In this document: positions 22,574-32,480 of the stretch, piece by piece
Numbering within the stretch: position 1 is the first letter of the stretch
Layout: every line of letters begins with the position of its first letter
Origin: Pochonia chlamydosporia 170
Taxonomy: Eukaryota; Ascomycota; Sordariomycetes; Hypocreales; Clavicipitaceae
NCBI RefSeq assembly: GCF_001653235.2
Contig: NC_035793.1
Coordinates: 3,472,001 to 3,536,000, forward strand
DNA length: 64,000 nucleotides
Direction: 5' to 3'
The notes under the pieces: generated by a model
The model's database searches: none
Told to the model about the DNA's origin: nothing
The model's input: the letters and a program-made list of their open reading frames with translations, nothing else
Translations under genes and position numbers: made by a program

Positions 22574-25500
22574 ATGGAACCCTCGGTCAAGCGGCGGCGA
22601 CTGAGCCAGCACCCCCAACTATGGCATGACGAGGCAGAGGGGGGCGATGAAGAGTGGGAGGAATACGGCGAAGATGATGACAGCGGAGAGCCGGCAGCTG
22701 AGCAACGTGAGGGCTCTATTGAGCAGGAGCAGGATGATGGCTATCAGCTTGCTATTGAAAAAGCCTATGCTGACAGTCGGTTTCAAGCTACCATGGCTCG
22801 CATTTACAAAAAGTACGGTCGAGATTTCGAGGGTATCGGCGACGAGATTGACTTGTCTACGGGCGAAATTGTTGTCAACAACGGGCACATTGAGAATATG
22901 CGCCACGAGGTCGACGTTGGGGTTGTGCCAGGAAACTACAGCCAAGATATTGACGACGATAACGACGACGACAATGAAGATGGAATTCTGCTAGGAGATC
23001 TCGCCGACAAATTAGGCCCCAACGACGATGTAGACGATGATGAGAGCCAGAGTTGGACAAGTGATGCAGAAGATGGAGAAATGATGTCGGAAGACATGCA
23101 CCTCGCAATGCTGCAGCGATTTGGCAAGGGTTCCACCGACGGGATGCCTAACTATGATGCGACAGCAGAGGGAGTCCCAAGTGTCATGTCTGGACTCTAT
23201 GGCGGCGGCGGCCTGCGTTATGCTTCTGGATTGAACGATTTTGGAGCATCACCATTTGCTCTGTCACCTTGGGATATGCTGCCTCAAACTCTCGAAAGGT
23301 ATGCGTTTCCCAAGGAGGATAGTTGCAGCTCTATTCGGTCCCCTGGTTACCGTCTCAAGGAACGCGAACCCGATGAACGCTCTAAAAGTAAAAGAGCGCG
23401 ATTGAGTACGTCCAGGGCTTGGCCAGGAAGCAAGCAACCCAGGTCTATCCCACCCGCAAGGACTCTCAATACAGGATCACCAATTCCTACAGGTTCAAAC
23501 AAGCGACCTGCAGATTCTTTTGTGGAACGCCTTGATAAGCACCCGAACGGGAAGAGACCAATGCCTATGGGAAGCAAGTTCCTGGTCGAGGCTATGGATG
23601 ATAGCGATACAGATGATGACGACGTATTCTCTTCAGGGGATTTATCGGGAGATACTGATACTGGGGATACAACAGACGAAGTTGGACAGTCCAATATGGC
23701 TGCCCGGCCATCATCAAGTGGCAGAATCATACCTGATTCCCAGGAGTCGTATGCGCCATTAGACGCTCAGTCGGACAAACCCCCTGGCAAGCCAAACCAT
23801 CTGCAGCCTGCAAAATCCAAACCTCAGGACTTTGACTCTGCATGTGTGCTCTCGGATGATGAATCGCCGTTATACTCACAACCACCTGCGCCAGGTAATA
23901 CTATCAACCCTATCAAGCCCGCCAACCCGACACCAACGGCGAATGCTCTCTTGGGCCACAATGTCAACGCAGATGGCACGGTACCTAAACGAGGTCGCGG
24001 CCGGCCTAGGAAATGGCCTCCAGGCTATCGACCCCCTCGTTCGCGAAAAAAGAAACCCAAACCCTCTTTACAAGAGCTCTCTGACATGCCGGGATTTCCT
24101 TCTGGATCGACAATGCCAGTCATGCCGAGCTTTCTAAGTCCTCTGAATGTATCGAAAGCACCAACCGCACCAGCAACGCAACCAGTTCGAGTTGAGGCGG
24201 TTCCTGGCCAGAAAAGAAAGCGAGGCCGGCCTCGGAAATACCCCATCCCTGGAAGCATACCGCAGCAGAATCCGAACAGTCCTCTCAAGCAGACTCAGCA
24301 GCCCATCCAGCAGCCGCTACTGGAGACATTACACCCCGATATTCAGCAGCAAGCGTTTCAATATCCTTTCCACCCCTTGTTCCAGCAGCCCCTCTTCCAG
24401 TTACCCCAGCAAATGGGTTACCAAGCATGGCAACACCCATATCTTGCACAGCCCATGTTCCAATTTCAACAACAGATGTTTCGACACCCAATTCAGCAGC
24501 TTGTGCAACAACCCATTATGCCCTACAGCCCAGCTCAGCCGCACACACCATCTCAACCTATAAAGAGAAAACGAGGGCGACCAAGGAAGTATCCCATTCG
24601 GTTCGATCCTATGTACCCTGGCTCCGGAATGAATCGGAAGAAGGCATCTCGTCAGCTGCCACTTGGTTTACAAAACAGCATGACTGCCCTCTTGAGTGGG
24701 CAGTCCGGTCGTACGATGGGTTCAGAAGATGCATGGTACGGCGTTGCTCGACAACTAGCCCAGGATATTGCATGTCTCCAGGGCGGGTCTTTACTCACCA
24801 ACCAGTTCCATGCTGAGACTCACTCGGCTAGCAGGAAGTCACACTCGCCATCGAGGAATTTTGAAGGACAAATAGATGAGGGTTCTGTGCACCAACAAAC
24901 AGACGATGAACAGCGACGGGTTACGGAGTTATCAGAAATCAGCGATGCTGAGGCCGTTGCAACAGAGACTCAGGACTCCCAACCTGAGAATGTTGTTTCT
25001 GATCTGCATGCCCTGCCCCTTGTGGATCAACCCTCCTTTGAGTCAACGCCTTTTGAACCCAACGTGCTTGATCCGGCTTTATTGGAGCCTGCTCTGACAA
25101 CGGATATGCTCGACAATGCTTCATTCGAAGGCTCCAGGCCTGATGGTCCGTCTGCGTTTGACTCAGACCCATTTGACTCGGATATGATTGATCCAGCTTT
25201 GGCCGACGAGGCCGTGACAGATGAGGCATCAACCAAACTGCATGTAACAGAGCCTTCTGTTGCTGAAGCAGGTTCCATGTCAACCGAGATAGATGCGTTT
25301 GATCCATCATTGATCGACCCGGCTCTGTTGGTTGAGGCTTCCGACTCACCAGCGGGAGAAGATGACACTGGGTTCGTTATGATGGAGTCACCCAAGAGCA
25401 TGGTACGGAGTGTGCAGCCGACCCCTTCACCTCCAAGTCCACCTCCCAGCAGTCAGAGCATGTCGCCTTTGAAAGAACCTGAACGCTTCACACCGTCTTC

Positions 25501-26956
25501 GGCAAAGATACCTGCCTTCAATAGCCACACGCCTACGTCACTTGAGTCCGCCGATGGTGCCACATCTAAACCGCACGAACCTGGCAATTACGACCTCCCC
25601 TCATCGCCAGAGCCAATTTGCGATCAGGTGACGACAGCAGTAGTGCCAGTTAATGAACCTGCCGCGGAATGTAAAGAGATCGCGGGCCACACACATTCTT
25701 ATGTCAAGGAGCATACCCCTGCCTTCTCGCCCCGTCGTGAGAAAACGCAACCGCCCGACTGTGCAGTTATAGCAAGCAGCACAAATGCCGAAGAGCTGCC
25801 CCCTCCAGGAACACCAGGAACGACGATAGAGCCAATTGTTGACGAACAGGAAATAACAGTGGGCAATAAGGATGGCCTCGAATCACTTGACAAGGCAGTT
25901 GAAAGCCCACTCACTGTAGTGAACTCTTTGCTGCAGCCGAACAAGACGCCGGAAAGACCAGAGCGACCAGACAAGCAACTACCACTGCTACGTGAAAGCC
26001 ACCAAGCTCATCAAATTGCGTCAGCTGTGGAGATGAAGCCATCTCCGATAACGACGAGACCTCGAACCCCGGAACCTCCCAAGCCAATGGGAATACCGAG
26101 TCAAACTCCGGTAAAACTGCCAGCAGGGCGCTCTCCTAAGGTACCCAGGTCTGCCGAACGGTGTACTCCGATATTTTTAGAATCGCCTATCTTTGTAAGG
26201 TCACCTGTTCGCAGTCCTCCCAAGAAACGACCTACAATAGAGAGGCGGACAATGGGCGATCTCAAGCAGGCCATTTTAGAACCATGGCAAAAGACGAAAG
26301 AGCCAAGACCGACAATACAGCAACCGAAAGTGAAGCCCATTGAGCAGGAAACCAGCCACTTGTCCTCGTCTGGAAAATCAAGGACGAAATTGCCTCACTC
26401 TCCAGCAAGACCAATTTCGACGTTATCCAAGACGGATAGACCGGCCGTCCCGGTGACGTCGAAGACCACAATTTCGATGTCATCCAAGACGGATAGACCG
26501 TCTGCGTCGAAGCCGCCTACACCCGTGGAACACGGGTCAAAGAGCAGAAAAAAATCAGGGTCACGACGCTCCCTCCTCTCACTATTTTCAGGTGATGCCA
26601 GTACGAAAGGTTTCGACGACGAAGTTGACGAGCTCGATGATTCTTTCAAGTCTAAGCCACCGTCATCGTCTTCATCCTCAACCAAGCCATCCAAGACTTC
26701 GGCAAGCAATATCTCCCGAGATAAACCAGGAAGTCTGTCAAATACCGAGTCACATGCAGCTTCTAAGGAGAAGAAGTCCCACAAAGATAAACCTCATGAA
26801 GAGCCCATACGGAACGGAAAGGAAAAAGAGAGGGGCAAGAAAAAGAAGAAACGGCGTCACACGGATGGACCGCGCTCAAAGACAGCGGCTGGTGACAAGG
26901 AATGTGGTGTGGATGGATATACCTGCAACAAGGACTTTTGTTTTACTTGTCTATGA
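22574..26956 (+). CDS. scm3: Scm3-like CENP-A chaperone with three AT-hooks
   Basis: Single exon, 1,460 residues. The N-terminus matches the Scm3 domain of filamentous fungi: RFQATMARIYKKYGRDFE followed by IGDEIDLSTGEIVVNNGH and NMRHEVDVG (about residues 70-120). Scm3/HJURP delivers CENP-A (Cse4/CenH3)-H4 to centromeres. The long remainder is low-complexity and acidic to basic, with three AT-hooks: RGRGRPRKW near 475, RKRGRPRKYP near 550 and RKRGRPRKYP near 665, separated by a Gln/Pro-rich stretch (about 575-655). Acidic repeats with DPALL cores span about 830-920. The tail is Ser/Lys-rich with KKKKKRR, and the protein ends in a Cys cluster C-x6-C-x4-C-x2-C (about 1,443-1,459) that could bind zinc. 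AT-hooks and Zn modules fused to Scm3 are known in fungi and may tether it to AT-rich centromeres (inference). Confidence 0.88.
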   Translation: MEPSVKRRRLSQHPQLWHDEAEGGDEEWEEYGEDDDSGEPAAEQREGSIEQEQDDGYQLAIEKAYADSRFQATMARIYKKYGRDFEGIGDEIDLSTGEIVVNNGHIENMRHEVDVGVVPGNYSQDIDDDNDDDNEDGILLGDLADKLGPNDDVDDDESQSWTSDAEDGEMMSEDMHLAMLQRFGKGSTDGMPNYDATAEGVPSVMSGLYGGGGLRYASGLNDFGASPFALSPWDMLPQTLERYAFPKEDSCSSIRSPGYRLKEREPDERSKSKRARLSTSRAWPGSKQPRSIPPARTLNTGSPIPTGSNKRPADSFVERLDKHPNGKRPMPMGSKFLVEAMDDSDTDDDDVFSSGDLSGDTDTGDTTDEVGQSNMAARPSSSGRIIPDSQESYAPLDAQSDKPPGKPNHLQPAKSKPQDFDSACVLSDDESPLYSQPPAPGNTINPIKPANPTPTANALLGHNVNADGTVPKRGRGRPRKWPPGYRPPRSRKKKPKPSLQELSDMPGFPSGSTMPVMPSFLSPLNVSKAPTAPATQPVRVEAVPGQKRKRGRPRKYPIPGSIPQQNPNSPLKQTQQPIQQPLLETLHPDIQQQAFQYPFHPLFQQPLFQLPQQMGYQAWQHPYLAQPMFQFQQQMFRHPIQQLVQQPIMPYSPAQPHTPSQPIKRKRGRPRKYPIRFDPMYPGSGMNRKKASRQLPLGLQNSMTALLSGQSGRTMGSEDAWYGVARQLAQDIACLQGGSLLTNQFHAETHSASRKSHSPSRNFEGQIDEGSVHQQTDDEQRRVTELSEISDAEAVATETQDSQPENVVSDLHALPLVDQPSFESTPFEPNVLDPALLEPALTTDMLDNASFEGSRPDGPSAFDSDPFDSDMIDPALADEAVTDEASTKLHVTEPSVAEAGSMSTEIDAFDPSLIDPALLVEASDSPAGEDDTGFVMMESPKSMVRSVQPTPSPPSPPPSSQSMSPLKEPERFTPSSAKIPAFNSHTPTSLESADGATSKPHEPGNYDLPSSPEPICDQVTTAVVPVNEPAAECKEIAGHTHSYVKEHTPAFSPRREKTQPPDCAVIASSTNAEELPPPGTPGTTIEPIVDEQEITVGNKDGLESLDKAVESPLTVVNSLLQPNKTPERPERPDKQLPLLRESHQAHQIASAVEMKPSPITTRPRTPEPPKPMGIPSQTPVKLPAGRSPKVPRSAERCTPIFLESPIFVRSPVRSPPKKRPTIERRTMGDLKQAILEPWQKTKEPRPTIQQPKVKPIEQETSHLSSSGKSRTKLPHSPARPISTLSKTDRPAVPVTSKTTISMSSKTDRPSASKPPTPVEHGSKSRKKSGSRRSLLSLFSGDASTKGFDDEVDELDDSFKSKPPSSSSSSTKPSKTSASNISRDKPGSLSNTESHAASKEKKSHKDKPHEEPIRNGKEKERGKKKKKRRHTDGPRSKTAAGDKECGVDGYTCNKDFCFTCL

Positions 26957-27743
26957 TGTCGGTCAATGGTAGAAAGGAGTATTGTTGCATGGGAATGGGT
27001 AGTCCCGGAATTATTAGACATAATGTTTTTCAATAGTAATACCCCAACAGTCAAACTTATCATAGGATCAGTGCGTAAACCAGTGGTCTTTCGAATGCCA
27101 TATTAATTATGATGATGCTGCTACTGCTATCAAAAATGAAAACGCAAAGAAATCCATGGCTGCCCCCAACGTCCTAGATAGAACAAAGGGAATCAAAATA
27201 AATAAAACTTAAAGGGAAGGAGAAACAAAACCACGTGAAACATATTGCTCCTCCCCGCCGCTGTGTTGTTTTCATTTCTTGCCTTTTTGCCTCTCCCTGG
27301 AACGCCTGTGGAGTCCGTGTTGACCGCTGTGCCTTGAAAGTGAAAGAATTGAGGCCCGTGACCGCTGCTGTCCCGCCCGGTTTACGTGTCGACTTTCCTC
27401 GTTGCTCGTAGTGTCCTTGCTTCTTGTTCTCGTTTTAAGTCATGTATATACGTGTGAGTGCGTGCCCGGCTCCTCAAAGGGGCGAAGAGTTCAAATTGAG
27501 TTTTCTTCGCTCGACTTTTTTTTTTGGAGGTTGGAGTCGGACGGGTTATTTACTCGATGGTGATTAAACACCCAATGCCTGGGCCTGGATGTTTCGAGTG
27601 ACGGAGAAGAGATGGAGACGGTTCAACCGGATAGCTTCAGCTGACCGAGGGTATCAAGGTAACATGACATCATGCCAGAAACTAGACATTAGGGTCGACG
27701 TTGTGGTGGTAGCTATGAACGCTGACTGGATTGGACGTGGTGA
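26957..27743. other. Convergent 3' interval, scm3 / CK2 alpha
   Basis: About 790 nt between stop codons. A-rich near 27,120-27,230 and T-rich at 27,516-27,525 (CTTTTTTTTT-like). No conserved frame; likely long 3' UTRs. Confidence 0.5.
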
Positions 27744-29209
27744 TCAAGATTTGTATGTGCCGTTGGAACTGGGGTTCGCCAAGTTTTGCTTGAAAACCTC
27801 AGGATCTCGGACAGGATCAAAGTAAGGATGAGCCTGGGCTTCCTTGGCGGTGAGACGTTCCTGTATCAGATGTTGTCAGATCAATGATCGGTAGGTAGTT
27901 CACGTCTTTTATACCGCCGACAGGGGCTAACTTACTTGATGGTCATATCGCAACAGCTTATCGAGGAAGTCGATGGCTTCGTTAGAGACAAAACGCTGGT
28001 TCTCGGACGTTACGAAGCTGTGCCAGGGCTTCTTCTGGAAGCGGCCAAGGATGTCATCGTACTGCGAATCCAGCTCAATCTCGTACTTGTCAAGGTAGTC
28101 AAAGAGCTCGTCGGTTCCGAGAACCTTAGCAATCTTTACCAGCTGGTCGGAATTACTATTACCGTGGAAGAAGGGTTCTTTGCGGAAAATCATGGAGGCG
28201 AACATGGCTCCCAAACTCCACATGTCCAGACTGTAGTCGTACTCCTGGAAATCCACCAACAACTCTGGGCCTTTAAAATAACGTGAGGCAACGCGAACAT
28301 TGTACTCAGTTCCAGGATGATAGAATTCAGCCAAACCCCAGTCAATGAGACGCAACTAAAAAGAAAGATGGGTTAGGAAACGATCCATTCTCATCCTTTT
28401 ATAGCTTGAGTCTTTCACCAGGGCCATCAAACAGCCTCCTGGGTACGCACCTTTCTGTTTTCATGATCGATCATGACGTTATGAGGCTTGACGTCTCTGT
28501 GCATGATTCCCTTGCTGTGACAAAAGTCCAGAGCTTTCAACAGCTCGTGAATGTAGAACCGCACATCGAGATCGTTGAATTTGGGATAGAGGCTGCGAAA
28601 ATCGATATTGTTGACATATTCGAAAATTAGAGAAGGCGTCTTACTCTGCAACGACGAGAAAACGTAGATGTAACCATGTCAGCAAAATCTTCACAAAGGC
28701 TCGTAGACACGGAATTCCGTGTACCAAACCGGGCCAAAAACCAAAAAGGGGAGGGAAAAAGTTCTAACCTGCGAATCTCTAACGACGTCCAGTAGAGCCA
28801 CGACATTGGGACCCCCAGCCAAATTCTGTAGGATCTTGATCTCGCGCTTAATCTTCTTCTTCTTCACAGGCTTGAGAACCTTGACAACGCATTTCTGATA
28901 GTTGACAACATTGATGCCCTCGAAGACTTCGGAATATTTGCCGCGGCCTATCCAGGTAGAATGGTCAGCATTGCAGTACCAAGCAGAGACCAAGGAAAAA
29001 CTAGGGGACGGAAGACACGGCACGTACCAATCTTTCTAACGACCTCGTAATTCTCCAAGACCCCCCAGCCTATGTAATTCTGTGTCAGCAGATGAAGGTG
29101 TTTGCAGGAAAAGATGCGAAGGGAATGTCGACGTACTGATGTTGACGCTGTCATAGTCCCAATAGCTGCGGGGCATATTCTGATTGACATCTGCGTAGAC
29201 GCGCGCCAT
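27744..29209 (-). CDS. cka1: Casein kinase II catalytic subunit alpha
   Basis: Six exons: 29209-29137, 29069-29028, 28947-28769, 28645-28451, 28355-27936, 27860-27744; all introns GT-AG; 341 residues, the usual CK2-alpha length. Features in order: [12 protein letters not shown], glycine loop [11 protein letters not shown], catalytic Lys in [17 protein letters not shown] (the CK2 basic cluster), catalytic loop [20 protein letters not shown] (the DWG that replaces DFG in CK2), [11 protein letters not shown], and the C-lobe helix [20 protein letters not shown]2 is a constitutive acidophilic Ser/Thr kinase of nucleus and cytoplasm, working with beta regulatory subunits. The high intron number and the 42-nt microexon are normal for this gene in ascomycetes. 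Confidence 0.98.
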
Positions 29210-30142
29210 GATGCCTAGACGCAAGGGTGTCGCAGCTCGTGCGACACTGGCGATGTTTGAAGAAGGGTGGGATGTGTGAAGGGAACCGCAAGCGCAAGAC
29301 GTCGACGTCGACGTCGATGCAGTGGTGGTGGTTTGGCCCGCGTGCTTGTCGTCTCGACAGTCGAGTGGTGTGAGTGGTGGTTGGTCTGCGACTCTGTGGT
29401 CGGAGGCTGAGGGCAAAAATGAAGGTGGGATGGCCCCCAGCTGGGCTCCAGTGAGAGTGACCCCGCTTTTCTTGCACTACTCGCCATACAATTGGTTGAT
29501 GCGCTTGCCCATCCACTAAGCGACTGCCGCCGCAAACGATCACTGGAAATAGATACGATAAGCAAGCAACACTGTGCTGGGTAATGAACTTGTGTCGCGT
29601 GGCCAAAGGACATCACAAACCACACACGACATGGCTCAAGGAGTAGAGGCATTATATAATATTTAAATTAGTATACTTCCATTAATCATCATCTCATAAT
29701 TCATCAATCCCATTATTGTGATGCCACGAGCTATCGATTGTCAGCTCGCCGACACCGCCGCTAGATATGGTGGTCTGCAGCCAAATATCGTTGAACATTG
29801 AACTCCAGTGCCACCTTGTAATTGTGACGACCCTCCGAACAAGCAGACGACGCCTATTAAGCAAGTAGTTAGTATTCAGAATCTACTGAACATTTGCAAC
29901 CTTCTGTTGACCCGTGATACCTCTCAGAGAGAAGATTAAAGAACTCGTCACTTCTTGATTGTACAGCTATCCTCATGTGAACAGCAGTCCAAATGAATCC
30001 TCAAACTGCAATCAAGATCTGACTAAGGATGACGATACAAAGGATTTCATCATGTGGTACATAATTAAAAAAGAGTAGAAAAAAGAGAGCTTTACCGTAC
30101 CTCAAAGCTACTATGCGGGAGGCTTGGCTAAGCCATCCACAC
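29210..30142. other. Promoter of CK2 alpha and 3' flank of the next gene
   Basis: About 930 nt. The first 430 nt are C-rich with CGTCGA-type simple sequence near 29,300-29,320 (probable leader); 29,650-29,720 is strongly AT-rich. No gene recognised. Confidence 0.5.
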
Positions 30143-30717
30143 TCAGTCATAGTCCAACGAGTCGAGTCCGGCATCAACGACATCCCAGGTGCGCTTTCGT
30201 AAGTCCGGCTTTGGCTCCGGTCTGGGGTTCCTTCCCCTTTTCTTCTTCTTCTTGCTGCTTCGAGTTACTGGGGGCGTCGTGCTATTTTGGCCAGTTGACG
30301 ATGCATAATTTTCCTCTGTTGCGGTCTCATCGTCGCCAGCACGTTTCGATCCCTTAGCTCGTTCTTGTTTGCGTTGCAGGTCTCTCAACTCTGAATGTCG
30401 GAATATCTCAATTTGTTCGTCGGTGAGAGTGCGCTTCACCCCGTCTTCGTAATAACCCAGACCATCATCCTCTTCATCGTCCCAGCCCTCTGCTGCATAA
30501 TGTTCGATGCCTTTTTGACTCTCTGCAAGATTCATGAAATCAGAACCAAAACTAGCTAAAGCATCAGGAGAAAAGTGGCTCTGATGAAAGTCAAGCAATT
30601 CATTCTAAACTTGTCAGTAAAATTATCAAATGTACCAGCTCTCGACTATGTACTCACGTGTGAGACTTGCAATTTCTGGGCCAAGTCTTGCCAATTATCT
30701 TCTCCCTCTGTCGACAT
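30143..30717 (-). CDS. Small conserved fungal protein, possibly DUF3807-like
   Basis: Exons 30717-30658 and 30604-30143, one 53-nt GT-AG intron, 173 residues. Exon 1 codes for MSTEGEDNWQDLAQKLQVSH and continues in frame into NELLDFHQSHFSPDALASF. An acidic EGWDDEEDDGLGYYEDGVKR segment (about residues 50-70), a charged helix (EIFRHSELRDLQRKQERA) and a basic KKKKKRGRNP NLS-like patch follow; the end is DVVDAGLDSLDYD. The 'FHxSHF' opening recalls the fungal DUF3807 family, but I am not sure. Function unknown; nuclear location is suggested by the basic patch. It lies 355 nt downstream of another small gene on the same strand. Confidence 0.75.
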
Positions 30718-31072
30718 TTTGATAACGTGTAAATTTGATAGTGATGCCAATATTCGACCAACCTTGGATGCAGATACCAGGGCACAGTATTCGCCTGACC
30801 TATTCACTCCCCGAGATAAGACTTGTCAGACCCATTCTCTGCAGCTCGACTCCGGTCCTCAAAATGGTGCGCTATATCCGCAAATGGGCTGGAAATTGCA
30901 GTTGCACGCTGTCATGGGAAGGGATGAGCAGCAGCGAAGAGTCAGATCCAAAGAAGGTGACGGTCAAAAAAAGGTTTGTGGCATTTGCGACGCGCCGAGG
31001 TACAACAATCAAATCAAATAGTGGGGCGTCGTCAAGGTCCCTGGCCTGTCCTGTCTGGCTGGTTCTCAACAC
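30718..31072. other. Short intergenic interval
   Basis: 355 nt between two same-strand small genes. It holds the 3' UTR of one and the promoter of the other; nothing else is visible. Confidence 0.5.
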
Positions 31073-31672
31073 TCAGCTTGACTTGAGGAGCGCGAGAGCA
31101 CTCTCAAAAGCGCGAACTACCTCCTCATCTTGATGGTTGAGTTTAGCATGGGATGGAAGATAATTTGTAGTGTATAAAGGACTTACAGTGCTTTTGCTTT
31201 TGTGCCATTTTTTCTTCTGCCAAATTTACAAATCGCTGCCGCGTGCGCAACCGCTTGATAGCACGATCATCATCGTGCGCTGAAGCTGCTGAGGCCCATA
31301 CTCGAAAATACTGTCCTGATATCAACATGCATGGTTCGTTAAATGCGTCTTGTAAGCCCCTACCTTAGATAGAGCTTCGGCTTCTTTGAGAATCGCTCTT
31401 TCGTCCTCGTCGGCCTCTTGCAATGCTTTGCTATACCTCGTCTCAAAATCTTCCCAGTCGAAAGGGGGTATTTCAGCGGGGGGTGGACTGGGAGACGAGG
31501 TGCTGCTGTAGTGATGGTTGTCTTGTGGTTCTGACACTTGCTCCTCAGGTTGAGCCGGTCGTTCCACGTCTGATATTGTTATTGTGTCATCGCCACCAAC
31601 CTGTTCATCACCCTCTTCTGAATGGTCTGAGCCATTGGACTCGTCGGCAGGAGACCTCGGTGGTGACGACAT
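31073..31672 (-). CDS. Small conserved hypothetical protein with C-terminal charged helix
   Basis: Three-exon model: 31672-31364, 31310-31187 and 31128-31073, 162 residues; introns of 53 and 58 nt are GT-AG, and all three junctions keep one frame. The N-terminal 60 residues are Ser/Glu/Pro-rich and disordered. Residues about 72-160 form a continuous charged helical segment: PPFDWEDFETRYSKALQEAD, then SKYFRVWASAASAHDDDRA, RLRTRQRFVNLAEEKM and HYEEVVRAFESALALLKSS. The clean helical register across both introns supports the model. I do not recognise the family. A role as a coiled-coil adaptor is only a guess. Confidence 0.78.
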
Positions 31673-32480
31673 GGTGAAGGTCGACTTCTAGAAACCCAGC
31701 CTGAGACGCAGGACCAGTGATACGTCGGAAACGGAGATGCTGAATGAAACACAACCAAAGTCTGGTTCTTTGTTTGGCTTGCACTGTGCAGAAGAGAAAG
31801 CGACGGTTGGCCAAGGCGCAAGCAAGCAGAGTAGATGCCGTCAAAAGAAGCTCTGGAACGCGTCGCGTTGGACAAGCTAGCACCTAGATTCACGAATTAT
31901 GAATGTGAATCTGGGTTCAGTGGCAGATGGAGGATGGATTTGATACGGTGCAGTCACTGCTAGCAAGAGATGGCCACAGTGCATGCAAGGGCGACATGGA
32001 GCCAAGTCTGCTATTTGATTCAATGTTGGTGCTGGTGGTTGTGTTTGGCCAAGCGGCTGGTGGCTGTGGCTGCCATCGGCCCTCCAGGGCAGCTGCACTA
32101 ACTAAGCTGAGTTGTAGGAAGGAGCCAGGCGGTCTGGTCAGTTGCAGTGTTGCCTGACCACCAACCAAGCCTGGCCATTCAGGTCGGCGTGGAAAGGCCC
32201 TGGCGGAGGTGTAGGTCGTGCCTGCCTCGAGTTCCAAACTTGTGGCGTCATTCCCAACGCTAACCTCCACGCTTCCGTCTTCGCCTCAAATCTCGTGACC
32301 TCTTTAGTCAACAATCCAGTCATCTGTCCAACTTAGAATAACTGCGCGCACACAAATGATTAGTTCCTCCAACTTCCCTTCATTCCATACACCGCCAACC
32401 GTTTCAAATGACGTTGTTATCTCGGGCTTAACATCATTACCTCCCTCCCAGCGGTGGCGGGAACTGAGCCAACAACAGCA
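31673..32480. other. Divergent promoter region, small gene / atg14
   Basis: About 800 nt between two start codons, mixed composition. No gene, repeat or RNA recognised. Confidence 0.5.
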
